From Toxoplasma gondii ME49 (taxonomy: Eukaryota; Apicomplexa; Conoidasida; Eucoccidiorida; Sarcocystidae), in contig NC_031468.1 of the NCBI RefSeq assembly GCF_000006565.2, positions 806,001 to 870,000 of the forward strand: 64,000 nt of DNA, in the 5' to 3' direction. The notes under the pieces were generated by a model. That model saw nothing but the letters and a program-made list of their open reading frames with translations. It did not search any database and was not told the origin of the DNA. Position numbers and translations under genes: made by a program. Positions 1 through 11,000 of the stretch are shown here, one piece after another. Position 1 is the stretch's first letter. Each line of letters begins with the position of its first letter.

Positions 1-841
1 GGAAAAACTTCCGTTTTGCCAAACACACACCGAGACTTTACGTAACTGTTGCGTCCATATACAAACGCATGTATATCTATCTGCAAATCACGTACATGTA
101 TATAGATATATATGTGTATATATGCGTATCGGTAAATCGCCAGATGCTGATCTACATCTGCATGTACAGCTGTATATCCATATATGCTCATCGGTGTTCA
201 ACGACAATCGTTGTCATATCGATATATATCTATAGATGTCTCGAACTACATCTGCCTGTGTCAATATATTCATATCTATCTGTATCTGTCTATATGTGAT
301 ATGTGTCTGTGGCTCTGTAGAAGTAGTTGTAAATCAGTACGTAGATATGTATGGTACTGTCTAAAGCAGTTATTCAGTATTTTTTGACGTATCTTAAGTC
401 TTTTTACCGTTACGAGTTCACTGTTCTCGGGTCGCGTCGTTGCAACTCAAAGAGCCATTCGGCGGAGACAGAACTGGACGATCGTAAATGGTCTCTCCAG
501 CTCCCGTTTTCCTCTGCGTGGCTTATGCTGGTGTCCTTTCTCTTCTTTCTCGCTTTCTTCTTGCTCGTCCGCTTCTTCTTTCTCGTCCGCTTCTTCTTTC
601 TTGAAGATGGCGCTTCTCGTCTTCTCGCACTCCAGTTCGACCTCCTCGCCGCCAGCGCCTCCTCCGTGCTACGCTCTGCGTCTGCCGGATGTTTGTCTCC
701 ATCTCTCTCCTACTTTCTCCGAATGTTTCCAGTGGTCTCTCGTTGGCTGTGTCTCCGAGCGTCTTCTCTGTCCCTGTCCAGCTTTTTTCCAGTCTCTTCT
801 CGTCGTCATTTTTCTGTCTTTTCGACTGTCGAGCCCCGCAG
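1..841. other. Upstream intron sequence of the V-ATPase H gene with microsatellite-like DNA
   Basis: No exon could be placed here. Positions 60-350 are AT-rich with TATATC/TATGTA-type repeats. Positions 520-620 are a pyrimidine tract in which the word cgtccgcttcttctttc is repeated. Because the first recognised exon starts in mid-codon, this stretch is read as intron of the gene entering from the left. A further upstream exon could be hidden here, but none was convincing. Confidence 0.5.
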
Positions 842-3800
842 ACGACAGCAGCAAGTACGAGGCGTTGTGCTCAGCTGTGGCAGACAGCGAAGTTTTCGAG
901 GCGTTTCGTCAGCTGCTGGAAGTCGCAAACCTGGACTCTTATACAGCCGACCGAGCAGCCTTTCTCCTCTCTGGACTCATGTGGTGAGGGCGTACATCCA
1001 ACCCAGCGGTTTGATGAAGACGAAAACATGCAGTTTCCTTCGCAGGCGTTTTTCACCTCCGTGCGTTTTTGAAAGCGTTTTTCGCGCCTGTGCGAAGAGG
1101 TGGACGGAGCGTCTCGAGTGGAATCTCCAGAGGCGTTTGAACTGCTTCGCAGCATTCAATGAAGAGACGAATGAGTAGACACTGAACAGTCAAGAAAGGA
1201 AGAAAGTAGAGAAGGGAGACCAGAAGCCACGGCCTTCTCGAAAGCGTGATGTATCGTCAAGCTCCTAGCCTGCTTTCCTTTACGACTGTCCGGCTAGTCA
1301 CCCGTCACTGCTTCGAAGTAATCTTTCGTCGCAATGCTTGAAATGTTCTTCACGGCGCCGAACGGCGCTCGTATCGATATGGAACGAGGAGAACCTGGCA
1401 GTTCTCTGGTGGTAAAGTGGACAGAACGGAGACTCTCCAACGTGTGGAGGTCCCTGTGCTCCCCAATATCCATGCATTGGGATTTGTCTGCTTTCTCCTG
1501 TCTTCCCTCGCGTCCGTTGCCGTTCCTTGTCTTCTTTCGCGCTTCGCGAGCTCCACACTGGTCTCGCTGGTGTAGGCCGTGAAGAGGACTCTCCATGTTA
1601 GGGGACCTCTTATCCCCGGCATGCACGGAGACAAGTCCGTTCCCCAACCGGGAGATCGACTGGTAAAACAGCGCGAGAGAACTTCGATCCGGCAAACAAA
1701 GACCTGCAAGCTGTACTCCACTCGGAGACTATAAATTTACATGCATATACATATACATATACAAACATAGAAATGTATATGTACGAAACTTCCGGAACGA
1801 GAACTGTTTTGTAAGGGAGCGTTTGGAGGGAAATACGTGCATGTCCTTTTAAAAAGTGAGTCAACTTTTTCATGGGTGTTTATGATTTCGACGAGTGCAG
1901 CGCTTTGCCTGTCTCCTTTCAGTCGAGCTCGCTCGGGGACTTTTTCCGACAGTCAGGTGGAGTACTTGGTTCAAGGTCTTCTCCACGGTCGCGCGGCCAA
2001 CAAGTTTCTCCTCAGCGAAGGTGGTCGCCTGGACGCGTTTGTCAATCTGCTGAAAATCGGTGAGGCTCAGAAGAAAATTCGAGGGGAATCTGCATGCAAG
2101 AGCAGTGCGGAAGGATGCGTATAGACGGCAGCACAGAGGCCGCGAGACGCTGGCGCAGAACCTCCCTATCCATTGGAACGTCTTCTTTGATTTTTCAAGT
2201 GAAGTTCGCCTGTTTTCAAGATGCTCTCACAGACCTTTCTTGCATGCATGTTGGTTTATATTGCGAAAATACACACACTGATGAATCGATATCTTGTCTG
2301 GGTTTACGGTTGCGAGGCCAGAGGGAAGAAACGCGTGCGAAGCTGCCAGAGAGAACGGCGGATGCGTCGAGAGCAGAGTGGAGCGCACAGCGAGAAAAAG
2401 CAAACACACTGCAGCACTGTCGAGCTGTCTCGCTCTCGTAGTCGGATCTGCAAGAGAGGAGAGAAAGAAGCTGACGGCGGCAGTGTCGACAGCAGAAAAA
2501 AAGAAGACGCAAGGACAGCAGATCAAAAGCCAAGGGCCATACACCGCGGGCGCGTGCGACTAAGCGACAAGAACGCGTCTCTCCGTTCCTGTTCCTGTGC
2601 TCCCGCGCCTCCTTGTGTGTGTCGCAGATGGCTACCGACCGATGATTTGGGATTGTCGCGGATTTCCTGAGCTGTAAGGAGTCGTTCTTGTTTTTCAGAG
2701 CGCCTCGCGTTCTGTTCGTCCGCACTGGGTGTCGCGTCTCCTCAGTCTCCTCTGTTTGCCGGAGTTGACGCCTCTGTGCGTTGCGCGTCTTCTATCGAGT
2801 AGGGCGTCTGAGCGATGAGGGGGGACCTGCGACTCCGGCACCGGCGCGATGTAGATTGTCGACCGTCAACTTCGGTTCGTAGGTTGTCGCCTGTCGAACT
2901 CGACAGACGCAGTTGCGGTCCTCAGATTCGTTTGCTTGTTTGTGTCTCTGATTTTCAGCGTCCTGCGGAACTTGTCGCTGACGCTTCCCGCGAGCGTCCT
3001 CTACAAAGCGATGTTCTGCGTGTGGCTCCTCACCTTCCACGACGCGTTTCTGCCTCAGCTGAACGAGAAGGGCATTGTTGTCGCCGTGTGCGTAGTGTTG
3101 AAAGAGTCCCGCGTCGAGAAGGTGAGAGAGGAGAAGCGAGCTTCGCAGAGGTCGAGCAACGAACACAGGAAGCAACAGCGCTGAAAACGAGCACACTCGC
3201 GGGATGGGAGCGATGCGGGAGAGAAGAGAGTGCACGGAAGAGAGGGCACAGGGGAGAGAGCCAGTGCCTGCTTCAGGACGAACGCGAGGGAGAAGAGGAG
3301 GAGACAGAGAGGAAGAAAAGTACAGACAGAGAGCGGAAGAGAAGGAGCGAGGCAGGAAGAGAAGAAACAAGGAAGCGAGAGAGGTGAAGCTGGAAACGTC
3401 GCAGTTTTAGAGTTTCGTTCAGGCGCCGTAGTGGGCGTGATCCGCCAGTGTGGCATGTCGCGTGTGTCGACGTCATGCAGGGGGGAAGCCAATCGTGAAA
3501 GAGGATATCTGTGGTCTTTGTCATGGGGAGTAAATGCACAGTTTTCTCTCGAGCTGGATAGTATAGCTCAGCGTCAACGCATGCCGAAATTGGTGCGCTA
3601 CCTGGCTCGGAAATACTCTTTCGAGTTTTCCTAGTTCTTTCTCAAGTGCGTTTCTTCTTCCTTTGAAGCCCGTCTCTCTTGTCTCCCGTGGTTTCTTTTT
3701 GCTTCAACTTCTCCCGCGGTTTCTGTGTTTTTCAACGTCTTCCTTTTCTCCAGGTGATTCGCGTCGGACTCGGTGTGCTGCACAACTTGCTGAAGTGCGA

Positions 3801-4517
3801 CGCGTCGGTGGAAACAGTCATTGAACAGAACGTCGCGCAGGTGAGGGCGGTGGCAAACTGTTCGGACTAGAGGAAGCTAACGGAGAAAAGAGGACTTCGG
3901 AGTCTTTTTTCTCGTTTTCTTTCTGTGAGAGATGCACACGCATGTGGCGCTCCAACATCCTTCGTTCTCCGTTCTGCGTACAGTCGCAATCTCGTTCAGG
4001 GACTCTGTGTGTGTGTGATGCATCGTCGAATCACCCAGTGACAAGTTTATCCTCTCAGGCTCAGATGCACTTCGTAGGTGTGCCTGCGTGGATGTATTTC
4101 TATACGTGTAGAACGACATTTGTATGTGTATATAGTTCTGTCCGCTGTCTGTTATGCCTCCGTCTAAGGATGGATAGAAAGAAGAAATATGCAGATAGAT
4201 AGACAGAGCGAAAGATATAGATCGATCGATAGATAGATAGACAGATAAGACTAAGTGGCCAGGATTGAAGAAACACAGAGGATGTTAACCTTTCCAGCTC
4301 GCAGCTAGGCTTCCGTTGCCAGGTTAACAGAGCCTGGGGAGTATGCTGCTGAAGCCCCGTCCAGGGCAACTAAACGGAAGATCTTGATCTCGTGGTTTTC
4401 TAACAATTTTTCATTCGTCTTGTCCCTCATGATAGTTAGACAAACACAGCTGCGTTCATATATTCATACGTACGTCTTCATGTTCATGTATGGATGTCGG
4501 CAGTTCCGCTTTGATCC

Positions 4518-4559
<42 letters not shown>

Positions 4560-6276
4560 ATTATGCGTTCCTCGCTGTACTGATATCGAGAGATAGATGT
4601 ATTTGCATCATCTTGGTGGGTGTATGCTGGTTTTTTATACGCTTACGCATACGTATCTGTGTCTACGTGTATGTGTACGCGTAGATCTGCGTAGGACTGC
4701 CCCCTGTGTGTCGCCGTGTGTGGCAGTTGGTGAGCAGCTGATCGCATGCAAGGTCGACTGGGGAACAAGTGAAGCTCGAGATTCGAGTCTTGTTTGCGGA
4801 TTTTCGGTGCGATTCGGAGCTCAGGTTTTGGCACTGCTGGAATTCGAGAAATGGCGCGACGGGGACATGTACGACGACATCCGCCTCGCGACCTCGCACC
4901 TGGAACAGAAAATTCGTCAGTTCAACAACTTCGATCGCTACTGCCACGAACTCGACAAGGGACAGCTTACGTTCTCTGTCCTCCACTCTGGTACGCGACA
5001 CCGCCGTTCTTTGCGCGTTCCCAAACGCGCATGCGACCCGTCACCACACAGGCGGACGTGATGGAATAGAGTTGCCGAGAAAGTTTGCGCAGGTGTGCAC
5101 ATGCATTTTTTATGGAGAACTTCCCAGTTCCCAAAATGCAGACTGTTCTTCTTGCAAGAACTGTAAAAATATGCACCTGTAAATACATCGACACAGAGTT
5201 GCGTAATTTATATATATACATATATATATATATTATATAATATATATATATATATATATTTATATATATTATGTATTTATGTGTGTGTAAAGTGAAGTAG
5301 TGTTGGATGGTTTTGTGGTGTCAAAGGCTCAGCAGAGTCTCGGTAAAAGCCTATGTCGAAAAAGATGAATTTTGGCTGCGCTGGCGCGCGATCAGTGCCT
5401 CTACGGATCGCGATGCTTCTCGAGACGACAGAACCTCGCCTTTGTTGCGTTGACTCCGATTCGCAGAAAAATTCTGGAGAGAGAATGTCATGGCATTTGA
5501 GAACGATGAGTTTCGAGCCATCAAGAAGCTCGTGAAGCTGCTGGATACGTCAACTGACAAAACGACTCTCGCCGTCGCGTGCTACGATCTTGGCGAGTTC
5601 GCCCGTCTTCACCCGGCAGGAAAAAAGTAAAAGAAATCCAGAAAATCAAGTGTTGTGCATCTGCATCTATGCATCCATAAAAAACTGTGTACATTTACAT
5701 ATATAAATATATATATATATATGTATGTAAATTATGTGCACATTTGTGTGTCTGTATACGTTTTCGTCGCTAGGTCGATGGGCCGACGAAAAGGTGGAGG
5801 GTGAGAATCTTGAGGTAGTTGATCAGCTCGTGGGTGTCGCCTTCCCAGTCCGAATGGCGGCGTCCTCGGAAATTCGAAGAGAAACTGCGAATGCAGCTTT
5901 TTCAGCTGCAATGAAGACGCCTCAATGCATCTCTAATTGTCACCTGCAGACATCCAGATTTCCGTGTCTCCATGTGTGTATACACTTTCGTATATGCATA
6001 CGTACGCATGTGGATGTACTGGATTTCGTTGACACGCTGACGTACAGATGTGTATGTGGAGTTTTCCGCGTTTCCGTGCTCCGTTTTCGCATTTTTGCTT
6101 TTCGTAGTCGGTGCGGAACGGTGCTTCTCTGCAGGGTGTGTCAGCAGCTGAAGGTGAAAGACCGCGTGATGCTAATGATAAGCGACAAGGACCGCGAAGT
6201 AGCCGGCGAGGCACTGCTGTGCATTCAGAAATTGATGTTGAACAACTGGCAGGACGTCGCCGAGCTCGGAAAGTAG
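842..6276 (+). CDS. VMA13: V-type proton ATPase subunit H, 3' part (5' end outside window)
   Basis: Subunit H is the regulatory HEAT/ARM-repeat subunit of the cytosolic V1 sector. It is needed for ATP hydrolysis to drive proton pumping into acidic organelles. Eight exons fit by GT-AG borders and phase: 842-983, 1923-2059, 2699-2798, 2959-3121, 3754-3840, 4825-4990, 5467-5626 and 6135-6276 (about 365 residues, stop TAG). The C-terminal half is diagnostic. The exon at 4825 gives LEFEKWRDGDMYDD followed by the LEQKIRQFNNFDRY block, the next starts EKFWRENVMAFENDEFRAI, and the last has EALLCIQKLMLNNW, all matching conserved blocks of the family. The exon at 2959 has the FCVWLLTFHDAFL helix. The first exon begins in mid-codon (phase 1), so coding sequence lies upstream. 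The stretch between the first two exons is shorter than in animal homologues, so a small exon near 1060-1150 may be missing from this model. The exon at 2699-2798 is the least certain. It faces EndoG tail to tail. Confidence 0.92.
4171..4248. repeat. GATA/GATC-type microsatellite in a V-ATPase H intron
   Basis: Imperfect run of gata, gaca and gatc units within the intron between the exons ending at 3840 and starting at 4825. A second simple repeat, a TA run joined to a GA run, lies at 4518-4556 in the same intron. Confidence 0.8.
5209..5270. repeat. TA-rich microsatellite in a V-ATPase H intron
   Basis: About 60 bases of almost pure TA dinucleotides with a few breaks, inside the intron before the exon at 5467. 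A shorter TA run lies at 5697-5722 in the next intron. Confidence 0.85.
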
Positions 6277-6345
6277 AGAGAGCTGCGAAGGAGAAGAGGC
6301 CATCTATCCAAGGAAACGAAGGCATCGAGACTGAACAGGAGTTCG

Positions 6346-6387
6346 TCACGCGAGCACATGTGGAGGAGAAACGAAAGGAATAGTCAT
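6346..6387 (-). pseudogene. Truncated copy of the EndoG start (13-codon stub)
   Basis: The left copy of the long direct repeat includes an ATG at 6387-6385 followed by codons for MTIPFVSPP, which matches the start of EndoG at 14471 (MTTPFVSPP) except for one residue. Homology stops after nine codons. The frame then runs through four unrelated codons to a TGA at 6348-6346. It lies only 70 bases past the V-ATPase H stop codon, on the opposite strand. If the copied upstream region still acts as a promoter, its transcript would run antisense into V-ATPase H. The stub itself cannot encode a nuclease. Confidence 0.8.
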
Positions 6388-7685
6388 TTTTCTCTTTTTT
6401 CGCTGTTGCATGGGGGGTCTGCATCGAGTGCCTCGCGCTGCCTTCGTCTTTTGTCAATTCGTGGAGGCTCTCGTCTTTTTGTGTTGCGCTAGACACACCG
6501 TCGCTGGACGGAGCAGCGCAGACCTTCGACAGGGCGAAACGCTCCTGGCTGAGAAGTGGAACGCACACACCTGATGCAGTTCAGAGCTCAAGTCCAACGG
6601 CAGACGACAGACGGCTGAAGGAAGGGAAGCCGGAAACGAAGAGCGAATCCTGCTTCACCCGTCTGCCTGCGTCGTGGAGTCGCACGGTCGCTCTGCGCAC
6701 ATATCCCACACAAAGTCGGACGAGAGAGAGAACAGGGTAGACGCAGAGAAAAAACAGCGACAGAGCCGGGGAACAGAGCAGTCTAGAAAGCAAGTGGAAA
6801 ACGACAGAAGAAGAGGAAGAGATGGAGACAAACGCGAGCGCAAAAGAGGAGCAGACACCAGAGAAGAGAGAACAAGACAAAGAGGAGAGAGAAGCTGCAA
6901 CGGAAGAGCGGCGGCAGTCTCGTCGCTGTCTGCCGACATCCCGAGCTGGCTTGGACAATCGACGCGCGCGCGAGAGAAAAGTCGAGTTCAGGAAATTGTT
7001 TCACTTCGATTCGACCACGGTATATGGAGACACATTTAGAAGAGGACAAGCCATGAAGAATGAAGGAAATCCCTTTTAGTTCGTGCAGGTTTTCTGTCAA
7101 AGCAAAAAGAACAGGGGCGAATCAAGGTCCTTCCTCTCAACCGAGCACGGAGCAAAACTAGCCGAGTTCTCGTCGCCCGCACACGCACTGTTAGAAAAGC
7201 CAAGAGCGAGTTTTTTCCAATCCTCGACCCTCTGGCTTTTTTCAGTGTGCTCTACTTCTGCAATAATTAATTCAGCTGTGCTGCGTCAGTCGAGCACGAT
7301 TCCCTCGAACGCAGACCCCCCCAAGATGTCAACCGGGCGTCCAACTGGGACGTCTCGAAAGACAGATAGGTCCCCACCTACCACTCAGAACTGGAAAGAA
7401 AAATTCATCAGAACACCAGCGGTGCGAGACCGCGAAACGTAAGGCAGCCTTACGTGTATCACCTTTCGGTGGTGCGCGACTTCACGGAAAACCGTTTTTC
7501 GCAGTGCATTTTGATAGCCAGTGTGGAACAGCTTTCTCATTTCCATGTTGAAAAACAACAGAACAGCGGAGACGCCGACCCGTTGCACGAAAGAAGTCCG
7601 CATCACGGACATTCGAAGGAGACTTTAGAAAACATTGACAGGGCGTGTGTGCCTTCCGCTCCACAGTCGGTAGTTTCACAGATTC
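6362..7685. repeat. Long direct repeat, left copy (EndoG upstream region)
   Basis: About 1.32 kb that recurs at 14446-15766. I saw only about seven differences: one T added in a T run, a few single-base changes such as at 6387-side codon 3 and near 6782, and a four-base GAGA indel near 6972. The copies therefore look more than 99% identical. The copy begins within EndoG codon 9 and extends through the EndoG upstream DNA. It ends at the word gattc, after which the sequences diverge completely. It lies between the 3' ends of V-ATPase H and EndoG. Confidence 0.95.
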
Positions 7686-8092
7686 GCTTCGACCTATACA
7701 ACGTGACACGGACAACCTTTCTCTGTCCTCGTTCTTACACCTGACGGTTTCTCTGCGAGCTGCAAAAGTTTGAAAATTGACTCATCTTCTGCCTGTCGCA
7801 CTCTTCACTCCACCGTTGCTTGCTGCTCTCGTCCCCTGTGTTCGTCTTGTTTCCTCCTGCGCGGCGTCGTCTCTCACTTGCACGCATTCTCTTGAGATGG
7901 CACAAATTCTTCTCTTCACATCCATATGGAGACTCCAGTTTGTTCGGTTGACTCCTTGTTTCCATCTCTCTTTCCTTCCGGTCATTCTCTGTTCCCTCTA
8001 CCTTTTTGTGTATTCTCTCTTTTTTCTTCTTCGTTGTCCCTCTCTCACTGTTCCGGCCTTCCCACTTATTCTCGCTTTCCCCCTTCCCGCCT
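6388..8092. other. Intergenic: duplicated EndoG upstream DNA plus EndoG 3' flank
   Basis: Between the two convergent genes. Most of it (to 7685) is the left copy of the long direct repeat, and 7686-8092 is unique, CT-rich DNA probably belonging to the EndoG 3' UTR. Open frames on both strands of the repeat, such as 6674-7039 and 7083-7442, are low-complexity Arg/Glu or have no recognisable domain. They occur in both copies, so they are not called as genes. Confidence 0.7.
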
Positions 8093-11000
8093 TCACTCTT
8101 TTGATTCTTCTCTCTTTCCGTGTTCGCCATCTTCCGCGGCTCCACTGCGCGTTCGCTGGGCACTGGCCGAACGGCGACGCGAAGACAACCCCGAAGCTGC
8201 GCGAAGAAGCTTTAATCCCTGTGGTTCGCAGAGGCTGACGCCCGTCGGCAGACTTTGCCTTCTTTGCACGGAAGCTTGTCCTTGTTGCTTCTTGTATGCC
8301 TTTCTGTTGTCCCCCAACGCCCTCGCAGAGTGCTCGTCTTCTTCCTGATGCAGAGGGGACTGAACAGCATTTGCAGAAACCGTTTGTGTCCTTTCTTCGT
8401 CACTGTCTCGTGACCTCTGCGTCGACGCAAATTCCATGGTTCTACAGAGATCAATCGAGCGCAGAAAGCGCGAAGTTTCTTTTTTCTCGCGTCGTCGCCG
8501 ACGCCCCTCGGTCGCCGGAAAAGCGGACGCACTGTTTGTCTCCCCGAAACTCTCACCCGACTCTCCGGGCTCAGGCACCTTGTCCGGCATGCTGGGATCC
8601 CCGCTTTCTCTGCCGGCTCGCACGCTGGCAGCGCCATGCTCGTTCGAGCTGAGTGGAGACGCCGGCCGGCGCGCCTGCCCAAAGGAGGCGCCTTCTTTGG
8701 GCAGGCGCGCCGCCCGAGTCCTTTCGCGAGCGAAGTCCACGAGGCCCTGCAGACAGGAGCAAAAAAGAGGACCACACTGAAGTGACGCAGACCGATGGGG
8801 TCGAGCCGCAACTGTCAGTCGCCCAGAACAGAAGCGATGTGGAAGAACCTGACAGTCATCGGATACCACGACCCAAGAAAACTGTAATTGTCTTGAGCAC
8901 TCCAGCGCGGGGGGGGGGGGGGCGAACTCGCGGTGTACGGCAAGGAAAAGCACAACCGCGCATGGATCCAGGAAACAAAGATCTCCATCAGAGTCGAACT
9001 CCTCGTGTAGACTCCCAGGAAAACCGTAATGCGAAAACGGAGAGGTGCAATCAACGACGCAGCGGTCTCGTCAACAAAGAGGGGCAACCTTGCATACTCG
9101 ACAATGGCCTCCACCTGACACACAAGGAATTCCATCCTCGTTTTGTGACATTCCGTTTGCCACTGTTTATTCTGCGTCCTCGCTTATTCACGTAGTGCAA
9201 ACCCCCATGGGGTCTGCCTCCATAATTACGTATGCATATACATATGTATATATATATATATATATGTGGAGAGAGAGACAGAGAGTCTCTCTTGTTGTAT
9301 GTTTCTCCTGCTTTTGACCGCGACGGGCAATTGGCTGGTTCTCGGCAGCCGAACCCATTTCTGTGATGTTTGTGGGGTACGCTATTTCTCTCGTCGACGT
9401 CTGTTTCCTTTCCCTCCCCCCCCCTCCCCCCGTCTTCCCTTCGTTCTCCGCTGTTCGGCGCCCTCACTACGACGACGCGAGCTGCAGCTGCGGTTCGTCC
9501 TGGCGTCTGTCCTTTTTGTTCACGGTCTACCTTGAACTCGAGGCCGCTGATCCACTCGACGAACTCGAGCGGCACACGGAACGCACGCAAGTCGAGCGCT
9601 GTGTCGACTTTCTCGTTTGGCATGACGAAGGCGCCCATGGCGACTGCGGGAAGGTCGAGCCTGACTCTCTCCTCCTCAGCCGAAGCCGGCGCAGGGACGC
9701 CGACCGCGTCTCCAGATCCCTGCCGCATTCCGTGCTTCGTCCTCCGCGGTCCTACAGCCAAAACGACTTTGAAGAGGTGTGTGGGGACCGGAACCAAGCG
9801 TGGACCGATCACTTCGTAGCTCATGTGCAGCGGAGTCGCCTTTTCTCCACGGCGGGCAGCAGCAGACGAAGAAGAAGATGAAGACGAAGAAGACGAAGAA
9901 GAAGATGAAGAAGAAGACGACGAAGAAGGCGTCTGAGGGTTTGGGGGGTCGCGGTGGTGCTCCGCAAGAGCCTGGCGACATGCAGGGAAGCTCCAGGCAA
10001 ACGTATCGACGCCGTCGGGGGACGGCAAAGAAGCCGGGAGGGAGGGAAACGCAGGTGAAGGAGAAGAAAAGGAGAACTCGGAATGCGAAGGAGAAGAAGA
10101 AGGGAAAGCAGATCCTGTGAGAGCCTCAATCGGGACGGGGAAGAACTCTGGAGCGCCGTCGTAGGGTCTAACCGAAGACAAACCACACGAGCCCACAGAT
10201 CAGGCATGGGTCGCACTTGTCATCAGACCTCACTTCTCAAGACCAGCAACTCACTGGGATGAGGCTGTACAGAAGCCGCAAAGAAAGGGGATGTCTGGCT
10301 TTCCCAGCTGGGGTTCTCTAAGGTCAGAAATCATGACGAGACGTCTTGTCTTTTTCGCACAATTGGCATTGTATCCACGAGAATCGACGCCCCTCTTCGA
10401 ACTTGTAGGAGTTCGCCGTTAGCCACTCGGATCCACACATCAGCAAGACAGCAAGACAGGAAGTGAAACGGTTTGCAGTCTGTTGAGACATATACAGATG
10501 CACAATGACGTTGCAGTGCTTCACGCGATCAAAGACAGTGGATGCGTGTGCGTCACCCTGGACGCGTTTGACCCACAAACAAATGCATACATATCTAAAA
10601 CCAAATCCTCGAGAGACGAGGGGGCACACACAAACGTAAATACGTAGACGTGTACTTTTCAGCAGCCGTCGCGCAACAACCTTCTCCCTGGTTGTCTCCG
10701 TCTCAGCATAAAAGACCCTCACCGTGGATCTGCGTTTCTTTCCTTTCCCCTTTCATGATATGTTAGCATCCAGTTGCTGCTTGCCTTGTAGGTCACGTAC
10801 CACCTTCGTCGGTCGGACCTGCTGCGGAGACTTCCTTGTATCATGCATGCTTGCCAAAAGAGTCTGGTCGCAGTCTCACCTCATGCACGCAAACGTCCTC
10901 GACGCATGAGTCCTCCTGGAGACTTCTCCCGGCCTTTCTGTGTTTCGCTGCCTCGTCGACAGACCCAAAAACGCCGTCGATCGCCACTTCAAGTCTTCCC

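Noticed and set aside
4261..4370. Hairpin-rich segment considered as a tRNA
   Set aside because: It has no cloverleaf with acceptor, D, anticodon and T arms and no A/B box pair. It lies in a V-ATPase H intron.
7083..7442. 119-codon frame repeated at 15164-15523
   Set aside because: It is conserved only because the whole 1.3 kb segment is duplicated. It lies in EndoG upstream DNA and has no recognisable domain.
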